Program-made: the position numbers and the translations under genes
Part shown: positions 49,978-57,867 of the stretch, piece after piece
How the letters are laid out: each line of letters opens with the position of its first letter
Numbering within the stretch: the stretch's first letter is position 1
Assembly: GCF_947501165.1 (NCBI RefSeq)
Contig: NZ_CANMUU010000003.1
Location: 124,001-188,000 of the forward strand
Source: an uncultured Allomuricauda sp.
Lineage (GTDB): Bacteria; Bacteroidota; Bacteroidia; Flavobacteriales; Flavobacteriaceae
DNA length: 64,000 nucleotides
Direction of reading: 5' to 3'
Notes under the pieces: model-generated
Seen by the model: only the letters and a program-made list of their open reading frames with translations
Told to the model about the DNA's origin: nothing
Database searches by the model: none

Positions 49978-49989
49978 TTGTTGTAAGCA
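49978..49989 (+). repeat. Left 12-base inverted repeat of the Imm70 cassette
   Basis: TTGTTGTAAGCA here is the exact reverse complement of TGCTTACAACAA at 50421-50432; the two lie 16 bases before and 6 bases after the Imm70-type gene. Confidence 0.6.
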
Positions 49990-50004
49990 ATTTGAAAAAA
50001 CCAA

Positions 50005-50415
50005 ATGGGAGTACATTTAAGAACAAGTCATTTCATATACGAAATAGGAACGAGCGATTTCTTGACTTCCTTTTTTGACACAATTGAAATTCGACTGACA
50101 AAAGGAATATTTGGAAAAAAATACCCTATTGTACTGAATGAGTTTTATAACGGAAATCTGAACTATGAAAATTTAGACAAAGCAGAAAAAGAGCTTAAAG
50201 ACATTCGGAAAAGGTTGAGCAAATTCAAACCCTCAAAAGTAGTTTGGGACAAATATAACTTGAATAAAATGCCACCTTGGGGAGATAATATTAGTTCGGA
50301 TATAACTGACTTATCCAATTACTATGTGACTTCTGAAGGAAAAGATTTATTTGAAGTTATTTTTAAAGTAATTGAAAGAGCTAAATCCGAAAAAAGTGGA
50401 ATAACAATTGAATAA
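50005..50415 (+). CDS. Immunity protein 70-like (Imm70) family protein
   Basis: 136 residues, cytosolic. The patterns GTSDFLTSFFDTIEIRL, KYPIVLNEFYNG, PSKVVWDKYNL and MPPWGDNISSDITDLSNYYVTSEGKDLFEVIF are those of the Imm70 family, predicted to neutralise polymorphic toxins. No toxin or secretion gene is next to it, so it appears to be an orphan immunity gene. It is enclosed by 12-base inverted repeats and followed by a long dyad. Family recognised by memory of its motif order. Confidence 0.72.
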   Translation: MGVHLRTSHFIYEIGTSDFLTSFFDTIEIRLTKGIFGKKYPIVLNEFYNGNLNYENLDKAEKELKDIRKRLSKFKPSKVVWDKYNLNKMPPWGDNISSDITDLSNYYVTSEGKDLFEVIFKVIERAKSEKSGITIE

Positions 50416-50420
50416 AAAAC

Positions 50421-50551
50421 TGCTTACAACAACGTATAAAAATAATTGTAGTTTAGTGCTTAATCAAAAGGCATTCCGTGTTAACTACATTTGATTTTCC
50501 TGCGAAAAATCCTCGTACACAAACCCGCAACTATTCTTATTCGAAACCGTT
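50421..50551 (+). repeat. Long imperfect dyad, attC-like, after the Imm70 gene
   Basis: Starts with the right inverted repeat TGCTTACAACAA (50421-50432). From AACG (50431) to CGTT (50551) the ends are complementary; within the arms ATAAAAATAATTGTAG (50436-50451) pairs with CAACTATTCTTAT (50529-50541) and on through CACAAACCCG, about 23 positions with seven mismatches, several G-T. The centre holds smaller hairpins (GATTTTC/GAAAAATC). This architecture resembles integron attC sites, but the integron consensus core GTTRRRY is not matched exactly. Confidence 0.45.
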
Positions 50552-50570
50552 ACTTGAAAGCTCAACAAAA

Positions 50571-51283
50571 ATGACCGCAAGAGAATACATAAACAGATTA
50601 TCTGAATTTAAATCAGAAAAGGAACTGAACAAAGCTGAGAAGTTCTTTAAAGGCAATGATGGAGTAACCAAATCTTTCGGAGTGAAATTTGGAGATGTCT
50701 TTAAAACAGCTAAAGAATTTACATCAATGCCGTTAACGGAAATAAACAAGCTTTTGGATAATGAACATTATGAAATCCGGATGGGAGCAGTAAGTATAAT
50801 GGATTATCAAGCTAGGTCGAAAAAAACGTCTGAAAATGAAAAAAAGAGCTCTTCGACTTGTATTTATCTCGTCATGACAGATTAAACAATTGGGATTTTG
50901 TAGACAGAGGTTCGTACAACATCATTGGGGAATTTCTAATGGACAAACCACGCGATATTCTTTACAAGTTGGCAAAATCAGATGATATTTGGGAACGTAG
51001 AACCGCAATGGTCAGTACTTATGCATTTATCAAGAAAAATCAACTCGATGACACCTTTCAAATTGCAGATATCCTAATAAATGATCATGAGGAATTAATA
51101 AATAAAGCTGTTGGAAGTTGGATTAGGGAGGCTGGAAAGAAAGATGAAAATAGATTAAAGTCGTTTTTAGACAAACATGCGAAGACAATGCCAAGAGTAA
51201 CCTTACGATATGCAATTGAAAAGTTGGACAAGCCAACAAAGGAATATTATTTGAACTTAAAAAAAGAAAAGGCAAACGGTTAA
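50571..51283 (+). pseudogene. AlkD-like DNA alkylation repair protein, split by a -1 frameshift at A7
   Basis: Two overlapping frames together encode about 237 residues of HEAT-like helical repeats: MTAREYINRLSEFKSEKELN ... in the first, then LYLSRHDRLNNWDFVDRGSYNIIG, WERRTAMVSTYAFIKK and a long helical C-terminus in the second. The break is at 50839-50845 (seven A). In the first frame it reads GAA AAA AAG, so the tract contains the heptamer A AAA AAG in the correct register for -1 slippage, which restores KKELFDLYLS. Either a one-base deletion (pseudogene), a sequencing error or programmed frameshifting. The family acts as DNA glycosylase on alkylated bases. Confidence 0.7.
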
Positions 51284-51354
51284 CCTTGTATGTAAGTATT
51301 AAAGCTAAAGTATAAAACAAAGATTGGTGTAAAACTGAAAAGTTAGTCAGTACA

Positions 51355-51385
51355 AATTCGGTACTGTTTATATATAAACCGAATT
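51355..51385. promoter_or_regulatory. Eight-base inverted repeat before the DinB gene
   Basis: AATTCGGT (51355-51362) and ACCGAATT (51378-51385), spacer of 15, ending 30 bases before the DinB-family ATG; possible operator or hairpin. Confidence 0.3.
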
Positions 51386-51415
51386 ACATTCGAAACGAAG
51401 CTTAAAATCCATCAA

Positions 51416-51937
51416 ATGAACGAAATCCAAATCCTTACCACGCAGACAAAAAATGCATTTGAATGGACCAATATGTTGATTACCATGGTACCGCATGGGA
51501 AATGGGATACCATAGCAAACGGAATCGAGTCGAATTTAAGCTGGCAGGTGGGTCATCAAATAATCAGCATTTATTACCACACAATCATGACAACTGTAGG
51601 ACATATCCCTGAACTAATTGAAAAGCTGAATTTACGTTTCTATACTGAACTGTGCAACTATAACACCTTCGCAAAAGAAATGGTTGGAAAAACCAATCCT
51701 GAGCAATTAATGGAGCATTTGGAATATATGCAAGAACGGTCCCTAGGAGTAATTGAATCACTATCTAAGAACGACCTTCAAAAAGCCGTTAAACCAACCA
51801 AAGTTCCCCATCCTGTGGCTAAAACTAAATTTGAGGCTATAGATTGGAATATAAAACATACTATGTGGCATTGTGGACAAATTGCAACTTGGAAACGAAT
51901 TGTGTATCGTGCACATGACTTTGGAGTGAAACAATAG
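51416..51937 (+). CDS. DinB-family (DNA damage-inducible-like) protein
   Basis: 173 residues, four-helix bundle of the DinB/YfiT superfamily. The three metal-binding histidines can be placed in WQVGHQIISIYYH and NIKHTMWHCGQIATWKRI. Members are metal-dependent enzymes, often thiol S-transferases, and are frequent in accessory DNA. Stands alone with a 132-base leader. Confidence 0.82.
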   Translation: MNEIQILTTQTKNAFEWTNMLITMVPHGKWDTIANGIESNLSWQVGHQIISIYYHTIMTTVGHIPELIEKLNLRFYTELCNYNTFAKEMVGKTNPEQLMEHLEYMQERSLGVIESLSKNDLQKAVKPTKVPHPVAKTKFEAIDWNIKHTMWHCGQIATWKRIVYRAHDFGVKQ

Positions 51938-52073
51938 AACTAAAAAATAATTAATTACAGTTGGAAGTCTTTTATCTGGTTATTTCCGAATAGATTCAAA
52001 AAAATATTTGATACAATCGAAGAAATGGTAGCTTAGACCTTCAAACCCAACACTGTTTGTTAAATCAAAAAAA

Positions 52074-52451
52074 ATGGAATCAAAACAAAGACATGGATGT
52101 GTAACTGCCTGGCTTATTCTGATGATAATTGCCAATTCTTTTACCTCAATTACCTATCTTTTTTTGGGAGACACTGTTTCGCAAAATTTACCGACCCCAG
52201 TATCAAAATCAATGATAATGACACTTGCATTCGTTGGAATTGCCAACCTCATTTTTTCAATTATGTTGTTTCAATGGAAAAAATGGGCGTTTTGGGGATT
52301 TGCAGCAACGAGTTTAATAGCTTTGGGAATAAACCTTTCAATTGGACTAGGTCTTGGAACGGCATTGTTTGGACTTGCTGGAGTAGCAATCCTATATGGT
52401 ATTTTACAAATTAAAAAAGATGGAATATCAGCCTGGGATAACCTTGAATAG
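52074..52451 (+). CDS. Small four-helix membrane protein
   Basis: 125 residues with four predicted membrane segments (CVTAWLILMIIANSF, MTLAFVGIANLIFSIMLF, AFWGFAATSLIALGI, GTALFGLAGVAILYGIL). Unknown function; no domain recognised. Intergenic gaps of over 100 bases on both sides make it monocistronic. Confidence 0.7.
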   Translation: MESKQRHGCVTAWLILMIIANSFTSITYLFLGDTVSQNLPTPVSKSMIMTLAFVGIANLIFSIMLFQWKKWAFWGFAATSLIALGINLSIGLGLGTALFGLAGVAILYGILQIKKDGISAWDNLE

Positions 52452-52556
52452 ATTTTAAAGTTTTCAAAGAAAAAATCAAATAGCATCAAGATGAAATTGA
52501 CGCTGATTCCATGATCTTTGCACCGCTGAATAACAAAAACAAAAACTTAAAAAGAA

Positions 52557-53477
52557 ATGAATTGGCAACTAGGTTCCGAGCATATTTTAAGAGCATCCTT
52601 TTTTAAAAAATTAGTTTTCACTTCCTTGGTTGCCCTAGTTGGCTGTGGTCTTAATGCCCAAGAAAATGATTGTAACTATTTCGATTTATCCTTACCAAAA
52701 GGTGTTCCGCAAGATTTCAATCCTAAGGTATTGGATTTAAAAGGAAGCTTCAAATACAATGTTGAGATGAAGAATTGTAACGAAATCTATTTCACTACAA
52801 TTGACTCAAAAGAAAACATTTACTTTTCAAAAAAACATGATGGAAAATGGAGCGAACCAACCATCGCCTCTTTTTCCGACTCCAACTATAACGACGCCGA
52901 CCCATTTTTAACCAAAGATGGAAACAGGATATACTTTATTTCTAAAAGACCGACTCACGAAACAGATAAAAATCTGGATTTTAATATTTGGTACGCCGAT
53001 AAAGAGAACGGTGAATGGTTAAATCCAAAGCCACTTGCAAAACCTATTAATTCCGATGATTTTGACGAATATTTCTTCTCAATTTCAAATATGGGAAATG
53101 CTTTTTTCTCTTCAAACAGAAATGGTGGAGAGGGTTCGTTTGATATCTACACGGTTAAAATTTTGGACAACTATACGTTTTCGGAGCCACAAAATGTTGG
53201 GAGACCTCTGAACACGGAAAAGTATGAGTTTGACCCGTATATTTCTCCAGATGAACGTTTTATGCTTTTTTCAATCAATGAAAATGGTAATAGTAGTTTG
53301 TACTACAGCAGCAAAGACGGTAATAACACATGGACAGAGCCTCAAAGTTTAGGGAATCAAATCAATATTACACGTCAAGATTTTGCGCCATCACTTTCGC
53401 CGGATGGAAAGTTTATATTTTATTCAAACAATGGGAAGCTTAGATGGGTAAGTGCGGCTATATTGGAAATGCCCTAA
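52557..53477 (+). CDS. PD40 (TolB-like) beta-propeller protein, exported
   Basis: 306 residues. Hydrophobic N-terminus with a possible lipobox (LVALVGC) or signal peptidase site (GLNAQ). Repeated propeller blades of the PD40 type: NDADPFLTKDGNRIYFISKR, FDEYFFSISNMGNAFFSSNR, EFDPYISPDERFMLFSIN, DFAPSLSPDGKFIFYSNNG. Such proteins are envelope-located in Bacteroidota; binding partner unknown. The n-region before the hydrophobic segment is rather long, so the start may be imperfect. Confidence 0.8.
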   Translation: MNWQLGSEHILRASFFKKLVFTSLVALVGCGLNAQENDCNYFDLSLPKGVPQDFNPKVLDLKGSFKYNVEMKNCNEIYFTTIDSKENIYFSKKHDGKWSEPTIASFSDSNYNDADPFLTKDGNRIYFISKRPTHETDKNLDFNIWYADKENGEWLNPKPLAKPINSDDFDEYFFSISNMGNAFFSSNRNGGEGSFDIYTVKILDNYTFSEPQNVGRPLNTEKYEFDPYISPDERFMLFSINENGNSSLYYSSKDGNNTWTEPQSLGNQINITRQDFAPSLSPDGKFIFYSNNGKLRWVSAAILEMP

Positions 53478-53634
53478 TTGAAACTGAAACGTCGGCAAAA
53501 GAATCTTTAGTTTGCTTTAGGCCCATATTCCCAAAAACATAAATCCAAGGCATATTCCATAAACGAAAAAATCTTAACTTTTCAGAACATCAATTAGCAA
53601 GCCGTAAAGTAGACATTACCATTATAAATTATGG

Positions 53635-53650
53635 CAGATAACGCTATCTG
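53635..53650. promoter_or_regulatory. Short hairpin upstream of the DUF7079-like gene
   Basis: CAGATA (53635-53640) and TATCTG (53645-53650) around ACGC, 20 bases before the TTG start. Leader hairpin or remnant of a recombination site; the rest of the 193-base spacer (53478-53670) shows nothing else. Confidence 0.3.
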
Positions 53651-53670
53651 TAATTTTAAGGAATAGGACT

Positions 53671-54039
53671 TTGAACATAGAAGAAAGGAAACCAATTTGG
53701 ATTGCGTTATCTGATTTTTATCTGGATACAGAACTTCAAGAATCAGACTTCAGACATATTGCCTTCAAAATAATTGAAAGCCCCTACTCCTTCCAAAAAG
53801 TCAAGGAAATAGATAAATACGAGATTTTTCCGGTTCTTCAACCCAATTTAATGAGCGTTGCGGGAGAATGGGCCGGTTTTCATGAAGAATGGTTGGTCAA
53901 TAGTATCGTTGAGTCACTTTCAAAAAGAAATACTGCAAAGAAAATCGCAATTGAAAGTTCTTATCTGACTTTAAAATGGATGAACAAAGGCTATTGGAAC
54001 AAACTTGAAAAGGTCTATAACGAGATAAAATCCAACTAG
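53671..54039 (+). CDS. Small conserved protein, DUF7079-like
   Basis: 122 residues starting at TTG (NIEERKPIWIALSDFYLDTE), no ATG being available near the N-terminus. The sequence ELQESDFRHIAFKIIESPYS ... SVAGEWAGFHEEWLVNSIV is characteristic of a small family labelled DUF7079, function unknown. The next open frame (54021-54329) overlaps its end. Confidence 0.65.
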   Translation: MNIEERKPIWIALSDFYLDTELQESDFRHIAFKIIESPYSFQKVKEIDKYEIFPVLQPNLMSVAGEWAGFHEEWLVNSIVESLSKRNTAKKIAIESSYLTLKWMNKGYWNKLEKVYNEIKSN

Positions 54040-54329
54040 AACTTATTGTACTGAACTATAAGAATCAAGATAAACTCATAGAGTTTTGTCATTTTTTACA
54101 AGAAGGACAATTTGGAACAAATCTTTGGGCAGCTTATTTTTTACTTGAAGTTTTTAGATTAAAGAATACAGACAAGCTAATTGAACTGAATGAAGATATA
54201 GGAGTTGTTGATTTTTGTATTGAAATCATTGAAAGAAATCAAACTTATTTAGAAAAAGAAACCTCAAAAGCGAATTGCAAAAAATGGATAGAAAACAAAA
54301 AAAGAATCTACAACAATGACTCCAAATAA
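54021..54329 (+). pseudogene. Open frame of ~100 codons without start codon
   Basis: The frame opens after TAA at 54018-54020 and encodes, from about 54036, LELIVLNYKNQDKLIEFCHF ... GTNLWAAYFLLEVFRLKN ... FCIEIIERNQTYLEKE ... NCKKWIENKKRIYN, clearly protein-like, ending at TAA 54327-54329. There is no ATG, GTG or TTG in frame before the coding-like part. It overlaps the end of the preceding gene by 19 bases, as translationally coupled genes do, so the start codon may have been lost (for example CTA at 54036) or be non-standard. Family unknown. Confidence 0.5.
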
Positions 54330-54384
54330 AGACTTTTTACACCTCATAAAACAATTCTGGGCCAAGACCATCGGGTGCAACTGA
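54316..54384 (+). pseudogene. 22-codon remnant ORF
   Basis: ATG ORF MTPNKDFLHLIKQFWAKTIG.. overlaps the stop of the preceding open frame and ends just before the acetyltransferase gene. Its composition suits the N-terminal helix of a cytosolic enzyme, so it may be a fragment of a lost gene; too short to identify. Confidence 0.25.
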
Positions 54385-54392
54385 AGATAATT

Positions 54393-54860
54393 ATGGAAAA
54401 CGGTTTGAAAGTATCAAGGCTTCATAAGAACGATGTCAATCTATTTATTCAACTTATTGGGTTGCTCAATGAGGTTTTTGAAGAATATCATACAGTAGGT
54501 TCAAAAAAGCAGTTGGAGAAGTTATTGAACAAACCAGAGTTTTATGCGGTTGCCGCATTTATGAATGGTAGTATTATAGGTGGGTTGACCGCATATGAAC
54601 TGGAATGCTATTACAATGATAAAAGTGAATTGTACATTTATGATATAGCTGTAAAACCTGAATTCCAAAATCAAGGGGTAGGAAAAAGGTTGATCAACTA
54701 TTTGAAAGAATGCGCATTAAAAAAAGGAATAGAAACAATTTTTGTTGATGCATATTCAGAGGATAAGCAAGCAGTGAAATTCTATGAATCAACAATGGGA
54801 AAAGGTGAAAAAGTTCGTCACTTTAATTTTGAGATAAAAACTACAAACAACAAGCATTAA
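54393..54860 (+). CDS. GNAT-family N-acetyltransferase, AAC(3)-I-like
   Basis: 155 residues from ATG 54393 (MENGLKVSRLHKNDVNLF). Acetyl-CoA binding motif A is intact: ELYIYDIAVKPEFQNQGVGKRLINYL (Q-x-x-G-x-G/A); FVDAYSEDKQAVKFYESTMG is motif B. The arrangement is close to aminoglycoside 3-N-acetyltransferase I, but many members of this branch do not act on drugs, so no resistance is claimed. Confidence 0.82.
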   Translation: MENGLKVSRLHKNDVNLFIQLIGLLNEVFEEYHTVGSKKQLEKLLNKPEFYAVAAFMNGSIIGGLTAYELECYYNDKSELYIYDIAVKPEFQNQGVGKRLINYLKECALKKGIETIFVDAYSEDKQAVKFYESTMGKGEKVRHFNFEIKTTNNKH

Positions 54861-54917
54861 ATACTTCAAAAATCTTTTTACAAACCGTTGAATACAAAAA
54901 AAAACCGAACACCAACT

Positions 54918-55520
54918 ATGCCTAAACCCAATTTTGAAGATATAAAAACTGGAGAGGAATTTAATCAATGGTATTGGTTAAAGGAAGAATTGGTAGAAAT
55001 CTGTAAGCGTTCAGGTTTGCCTATCCATGGAAGAAAGTTCGATTTGAGAGACCGAATTATGTTCGCTTTGGATAATGATGGAAAGATAAAGCCTGAACCC
55101 AAAAAACGTAAAGTAAAATCAAAATTCAATTGGTCAAAGTCTAAATTGACCAAGGATACCCGAATTACCGACAACGTATCTTTTGGACCCAACTTCAGAA
55201 ACTTTATGGCAAATCACATAGGAGGTAAATTCCGCTGTCACGGAGATTTTATGGATTGGGTAAAATCAAACGAGGGAAAAACACTGAAAGACGCCATTCA
55301 ACAATGGAATATACTTGAAATGAGAAAAGATAATCCAGATTTTAAGCTAGATATAGCTGAAAACAACATGTACAGCCAGTATATTAGGGATTTCCTTGAC
55401 GATAATCCCAATTACGCTTTTAAAGATGTCAAAAAGTATTGGTTATTAAAAAAAGAGTTGCCCATGAAAAACGGGTTTGTAAAATATGAAAAGTCAGATA
55501 TTACACTTGGAGAAGAATAA
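54918..55520 (+). CDS. SAP-domain / DUF6434-type protein
   Basis: 200 residues from ATG 54918 (MPKPNFEDIKTGEEFNQWYW). Residues about 18-55 form a SAP-like helix pair (LVEICKRSGLPIHGRKFDLRDRIMFAL) with a basic linker (KPEPKKRKVKSKFNW); the C-terminal domain (GPNFRNFMANHIGGKFRCHGDFMDWVKSNEGKTL) is of the DUF6434 type. SAP pairs often bind DNA, so a DNA-associated role is possible. The TTG at 54888 is an unlikely start. Confidence 0.75.
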   Translation: MPKPNFEDIKTGEEFNQWYWLKEELVEICKRSGLPIHGRKFDLRDRIMFALDNDGKIKPEPKKRKVKSKFNWSKSKLTKDTRITDNVSFGPNFRNFMANHIGGKFRCHGDFMDWVKSNEGKTLKDAIQQWNILEMRKDNPDFKLDIAENNMYSQYIRDFLDDNPNYAFKDVKKYWLLKKELPMKNGFVKYEKSDITLGEE

Positions 55521-55637
55521 GCTTTTGCAGACTTTAGCTCTAATTCATTGTAATTTAGAATAACACCAAAATGTATGAGCCAATAACCCATCTTTTGACG
55601 GAGCAAAAGTGCTGTTATACCTTAACCAACCATATCG

Positions 55638-56393
55638 ATGATAAAATTCTTTAGAAAAAAGCGACAAAATCTATTATCCGAAGGAAAAATTGGAAAATAC
55701 TTTAGATATGCCATCGGAGAAATAATACTGGTAGTACTCGGCATTTTAATCGCTTTACAGATAAACAATTGGAATCAAAATGAACAACTTAAAAAGGAAG
55801 AACTAAAAACCTTAAAAAGTTTAAAGGAGTCTATCAAAATAAATAGTATTGAGTTAGATTATATTCTCAACGCCCAAATTCTAAGAAATAAGAGCCTACG
55901 GGAAGTTCTCTTCATTGAGGTCTCAAGCTATCAACTTCCCCATCTTGATTCGTTGATAACAACTAATGTTAAAAATCATACGTTCGACCCATCTACTGGA
56001 ATTTACAATTCCATGATAAATTCAGGTAAAATAGAATTAATATCCAATGATTCCTTAAAAAACAGAATATCCAAACTTTATGATAAGGTAAAGGACTATC
56101 AAGAAAGTGAGGATGAAATAACACAATATACCAAAGAACATTTGGAAAGTCATTTCATTGAAAACTATAGTATTGACCCAAAGGTATTGGCCAAACTTAA
56201 GGAGAGAACAGACGAGCAAAAAAAAAGAGATAAAGCTTTCTACACCAAAACCTTTAATTCGCAAAAAGTTAAAAACATGTACATATTGCTTCTCAACAAA
56301 ATGGGCGAGGTTATATCAAAAGGTCAAAGTTTGGAATTGGAGTACCAAAATTTGGTAACGGACTTGGAAAATGAAATAAAACTCAGAAAATAG
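55638..56393 (+). CDS. DUF6090-family membrane protein
   Basis: 251 residues. The N-terminus MIKFFRKKRQNLLSEGKIGKYFRYAIGEIILVVLGILIALQINNW is the hallmark of DUF6090, abundant in Flavobacteriaceae: short cytosolic head, one membrane helix (about 27-46), then a long coiled, charged domain outside. Function unknown; the family is usually found in several scattered copies per genome. Confidence 0.88.
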   Translation: MIKFFRKKRQNLLSEGKIGKYFRYAIGEIILVVLGILIALQINNWNQNEQLKKEELKTLKSLKESIKINSIELDYILNAQILRNKSLREVLFIEVSSYQLPHLDSLITTNVKNHTFDPSTGIYNSMINSGKIELISNDSLKNRISKLYDKVKDYQESEDEITQYTKEHLESHFIENYSIDPKVLAKLKERTDEQKKRDKAFYTKTFNSQKVKNMYILLLNKMGEVISKGQSLELEYQNLVTDLENEIKLRK

Positions 56394-57262
56394 CCAGTAG
56401 CAAAGTAATACATACAAGACTCGGCGCTATTGAGTACTGTTCCATAGGAACAGGAATTCCAATAGTATTTGTGCATGGCGGGCATTCAAATTGTTTTGAG
56501 AACCTTTGCCACAAGGGCTTTGATGTAAAGAAGTTTCGGTTGATAACACCTTCCCGTCCTGGATATGGAAAAACCCAATTGACCGGAAATCGAACTCCAA
56601 AACAAGCCGCCGCACTGATTATGGAATTACTGAATCAATTGTCAATAACCAGTTTTGTTGTTTATGGAGTTTCGGCCGGTGGACTGACCGCAATTGAGTT
56701 GGCCAGTAATTACCCAAGCAAAGTAAGCAAACTGATTTTGGCCTCCGCAATCTCAAAAAAATGGGTGGACAAAGAGGAAAAAATATATAAGACTGCAAAA
56801 AGAATGTTCAACCCAAGAGTTGAAAAATATGTCTGGGGCATGGTTAGGCTTTTCTCTACTATTTTCCCCAAAATGATTGCAAAGAATTTTTATCCTCAGT
56901 TTTCAAATAAGCTAAGTCACAAACTAAAAAAAGATGATGTTGATGAGTTGATTTCAGCAATGAGAAACTACTCTTCTAAGAATGGGTTCCTTAACGATAT
57001 TGACCAAAGCATAGATGAAGAAATCCTTACAACAATTAAATGCCCAACGCTAATCATTCATAGTGAAAACGACGCTAGTGTTCCTTTTGAGCACGCCTTG
57101 CACTCAAGCAAAATGATTGAGAATTCAAGGATTGTTACATTGAATAATAAATGGGGGCACTTATTTTGGATTGGAACTGACTCAATAGAGCCTATTACAA
57201 CGACAATAGACTTTTTAAATGGCAAAGCTCTGGCATCTGAAAGTAATAAAATAATAGATTAA
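56390..57262 (+). pseudogene. Alpha/beta hydrolase without a normal start codon
   Basis: From 56390 the frame encodes about 290 residues typical of alpha/beta hydrolases: strands SKVIHTRLGAIEYCSIG and PIVFVHGG (oxyanion region), nucleophile elbow VYGVSAGGLTAIEL, Asp in IIHSENDASVPFEHA, His in NKWGHLFWIG. The catalytic triad is complete, yet before GTG 56471 there is no ATG, GTG or TTG; the residue at the expected start is ATA (56390-56392), overlapping the stop of the DUF6090 gene. A start at GTG 56471 would remove the first strands and leave 263 residues. Recent start loss or non-standard initiation are the options. Confidence 0.65.
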
Positions 57263-57311
57263 CCAACGGTTTTAAGCGGTGCAGCATCACAAAAAGACAA
57301 CAATTTCCTCC

Positions 57312-57830
57312 ATGAATAAAATCTCTTATAAAAAGGCAGGTATTGATGATTCCATAAGAATTTCCGTTTTGCTCAAAACCGTTTACATAGAAGTTTATGC
57401 AACCGAAGGAATCACATTTGAGTTTGCAAACTTTATCGAAAAAAGATTTTCAAACGACCATATCAAAAAAATAATTAAAAATAATCCTGACCAATTTCTG
57501 ATTGCCTACTACGATGACAACCCCATTGGTGTGGCCGAACTACTTTTTAATAGTAATTGCCCAATAAGAAAAATAAGCACCTCTGAATTGAGCAAGTTAT
57601 ATGTTTTAAAAAGATTTAATGGAAAAGGAATAGGATATGGTTTAATGCTCGCGTCTGAAAAACTATTAAAGGAGAAAGGATTTAAGGAATTAAACTTGGA
57701 AGTTTACATAGGTAATGTTCACGCAATCTCGTTTTATGAAAAGCTAGGTTACCAAAAAATTGGTAAGGTTGATTTTCCAATGGAGAAAAACATCTACGAG
57801 AATTGGGTTATGAACAAAAAACTCAAGTAA
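57312..57830 (+). CDS. GNAT-family N-acetyltransferase
   Basis: 172 residues from ATG 57312 (MNKISYKKAGIDDSIRISVLL). Motif A ELSKLYVLKRFNGKGIGYGLML (acetyl-CoA pyrophosphate loop), motif B LNLEVYIGNVHAISFYEKLGYQKIG. Similar to stress-type acetyltransferases acting on small amines or protein N-termini; substrate unknown. Last plus-strand gene of the island. Confidence 0.85.
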   Translation: MNKISYKKAGIDDSIRISVLLKTVYIEVYATEGITFEFANFIEKRFSNDHIKKIIKNNPDQFLIAYYDDNPIGVAELLFNSNCPIRKISTSELSKLYVLKRFNGKGIGYGLMLASEKLLKEKGFKELNLEVYIGNVHAISFYEKLGYQKIGKVDFPMEKNIYENWVMNKKLK

Positions 57831-57841
57831 GAAAGAAGCGG

Positions 57842-57860
57842 TACATTACAACATAATGTA
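57842..57860. terminator. Weak hairpin between convergent GNAT and mpl genes
   Basis: TACATTA (57842-57848) and TAATGTA (57854-57860) with loop CAACA; followed on the plus strand by a T-rich stretch. AT-rich stem, so a weak terminator at best. Confidence 0.35.
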
Positions 57861-57867
57861 TCGATTT

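Noticed and set aside
50005..50415. Toxin-immunity pair with a polymorphic toxin next to the Imm70 gene
   Set aside because: No large toxin gene, secretion marker or toxin fragment is found in the neighbouring spacers or genes.
50421..50551. Genuine integron attC site
   Set aside because: The GTTRRRY/RYYYAAC core is not matched exactly and no integrase gene is present; kept only as attC-like.
54393..54860. Aminoglycoside resistance gene
   Set aside because: Similarity to AAC(3)-I is at the level of the GNAT branch only; many members do not modify antibiotics.
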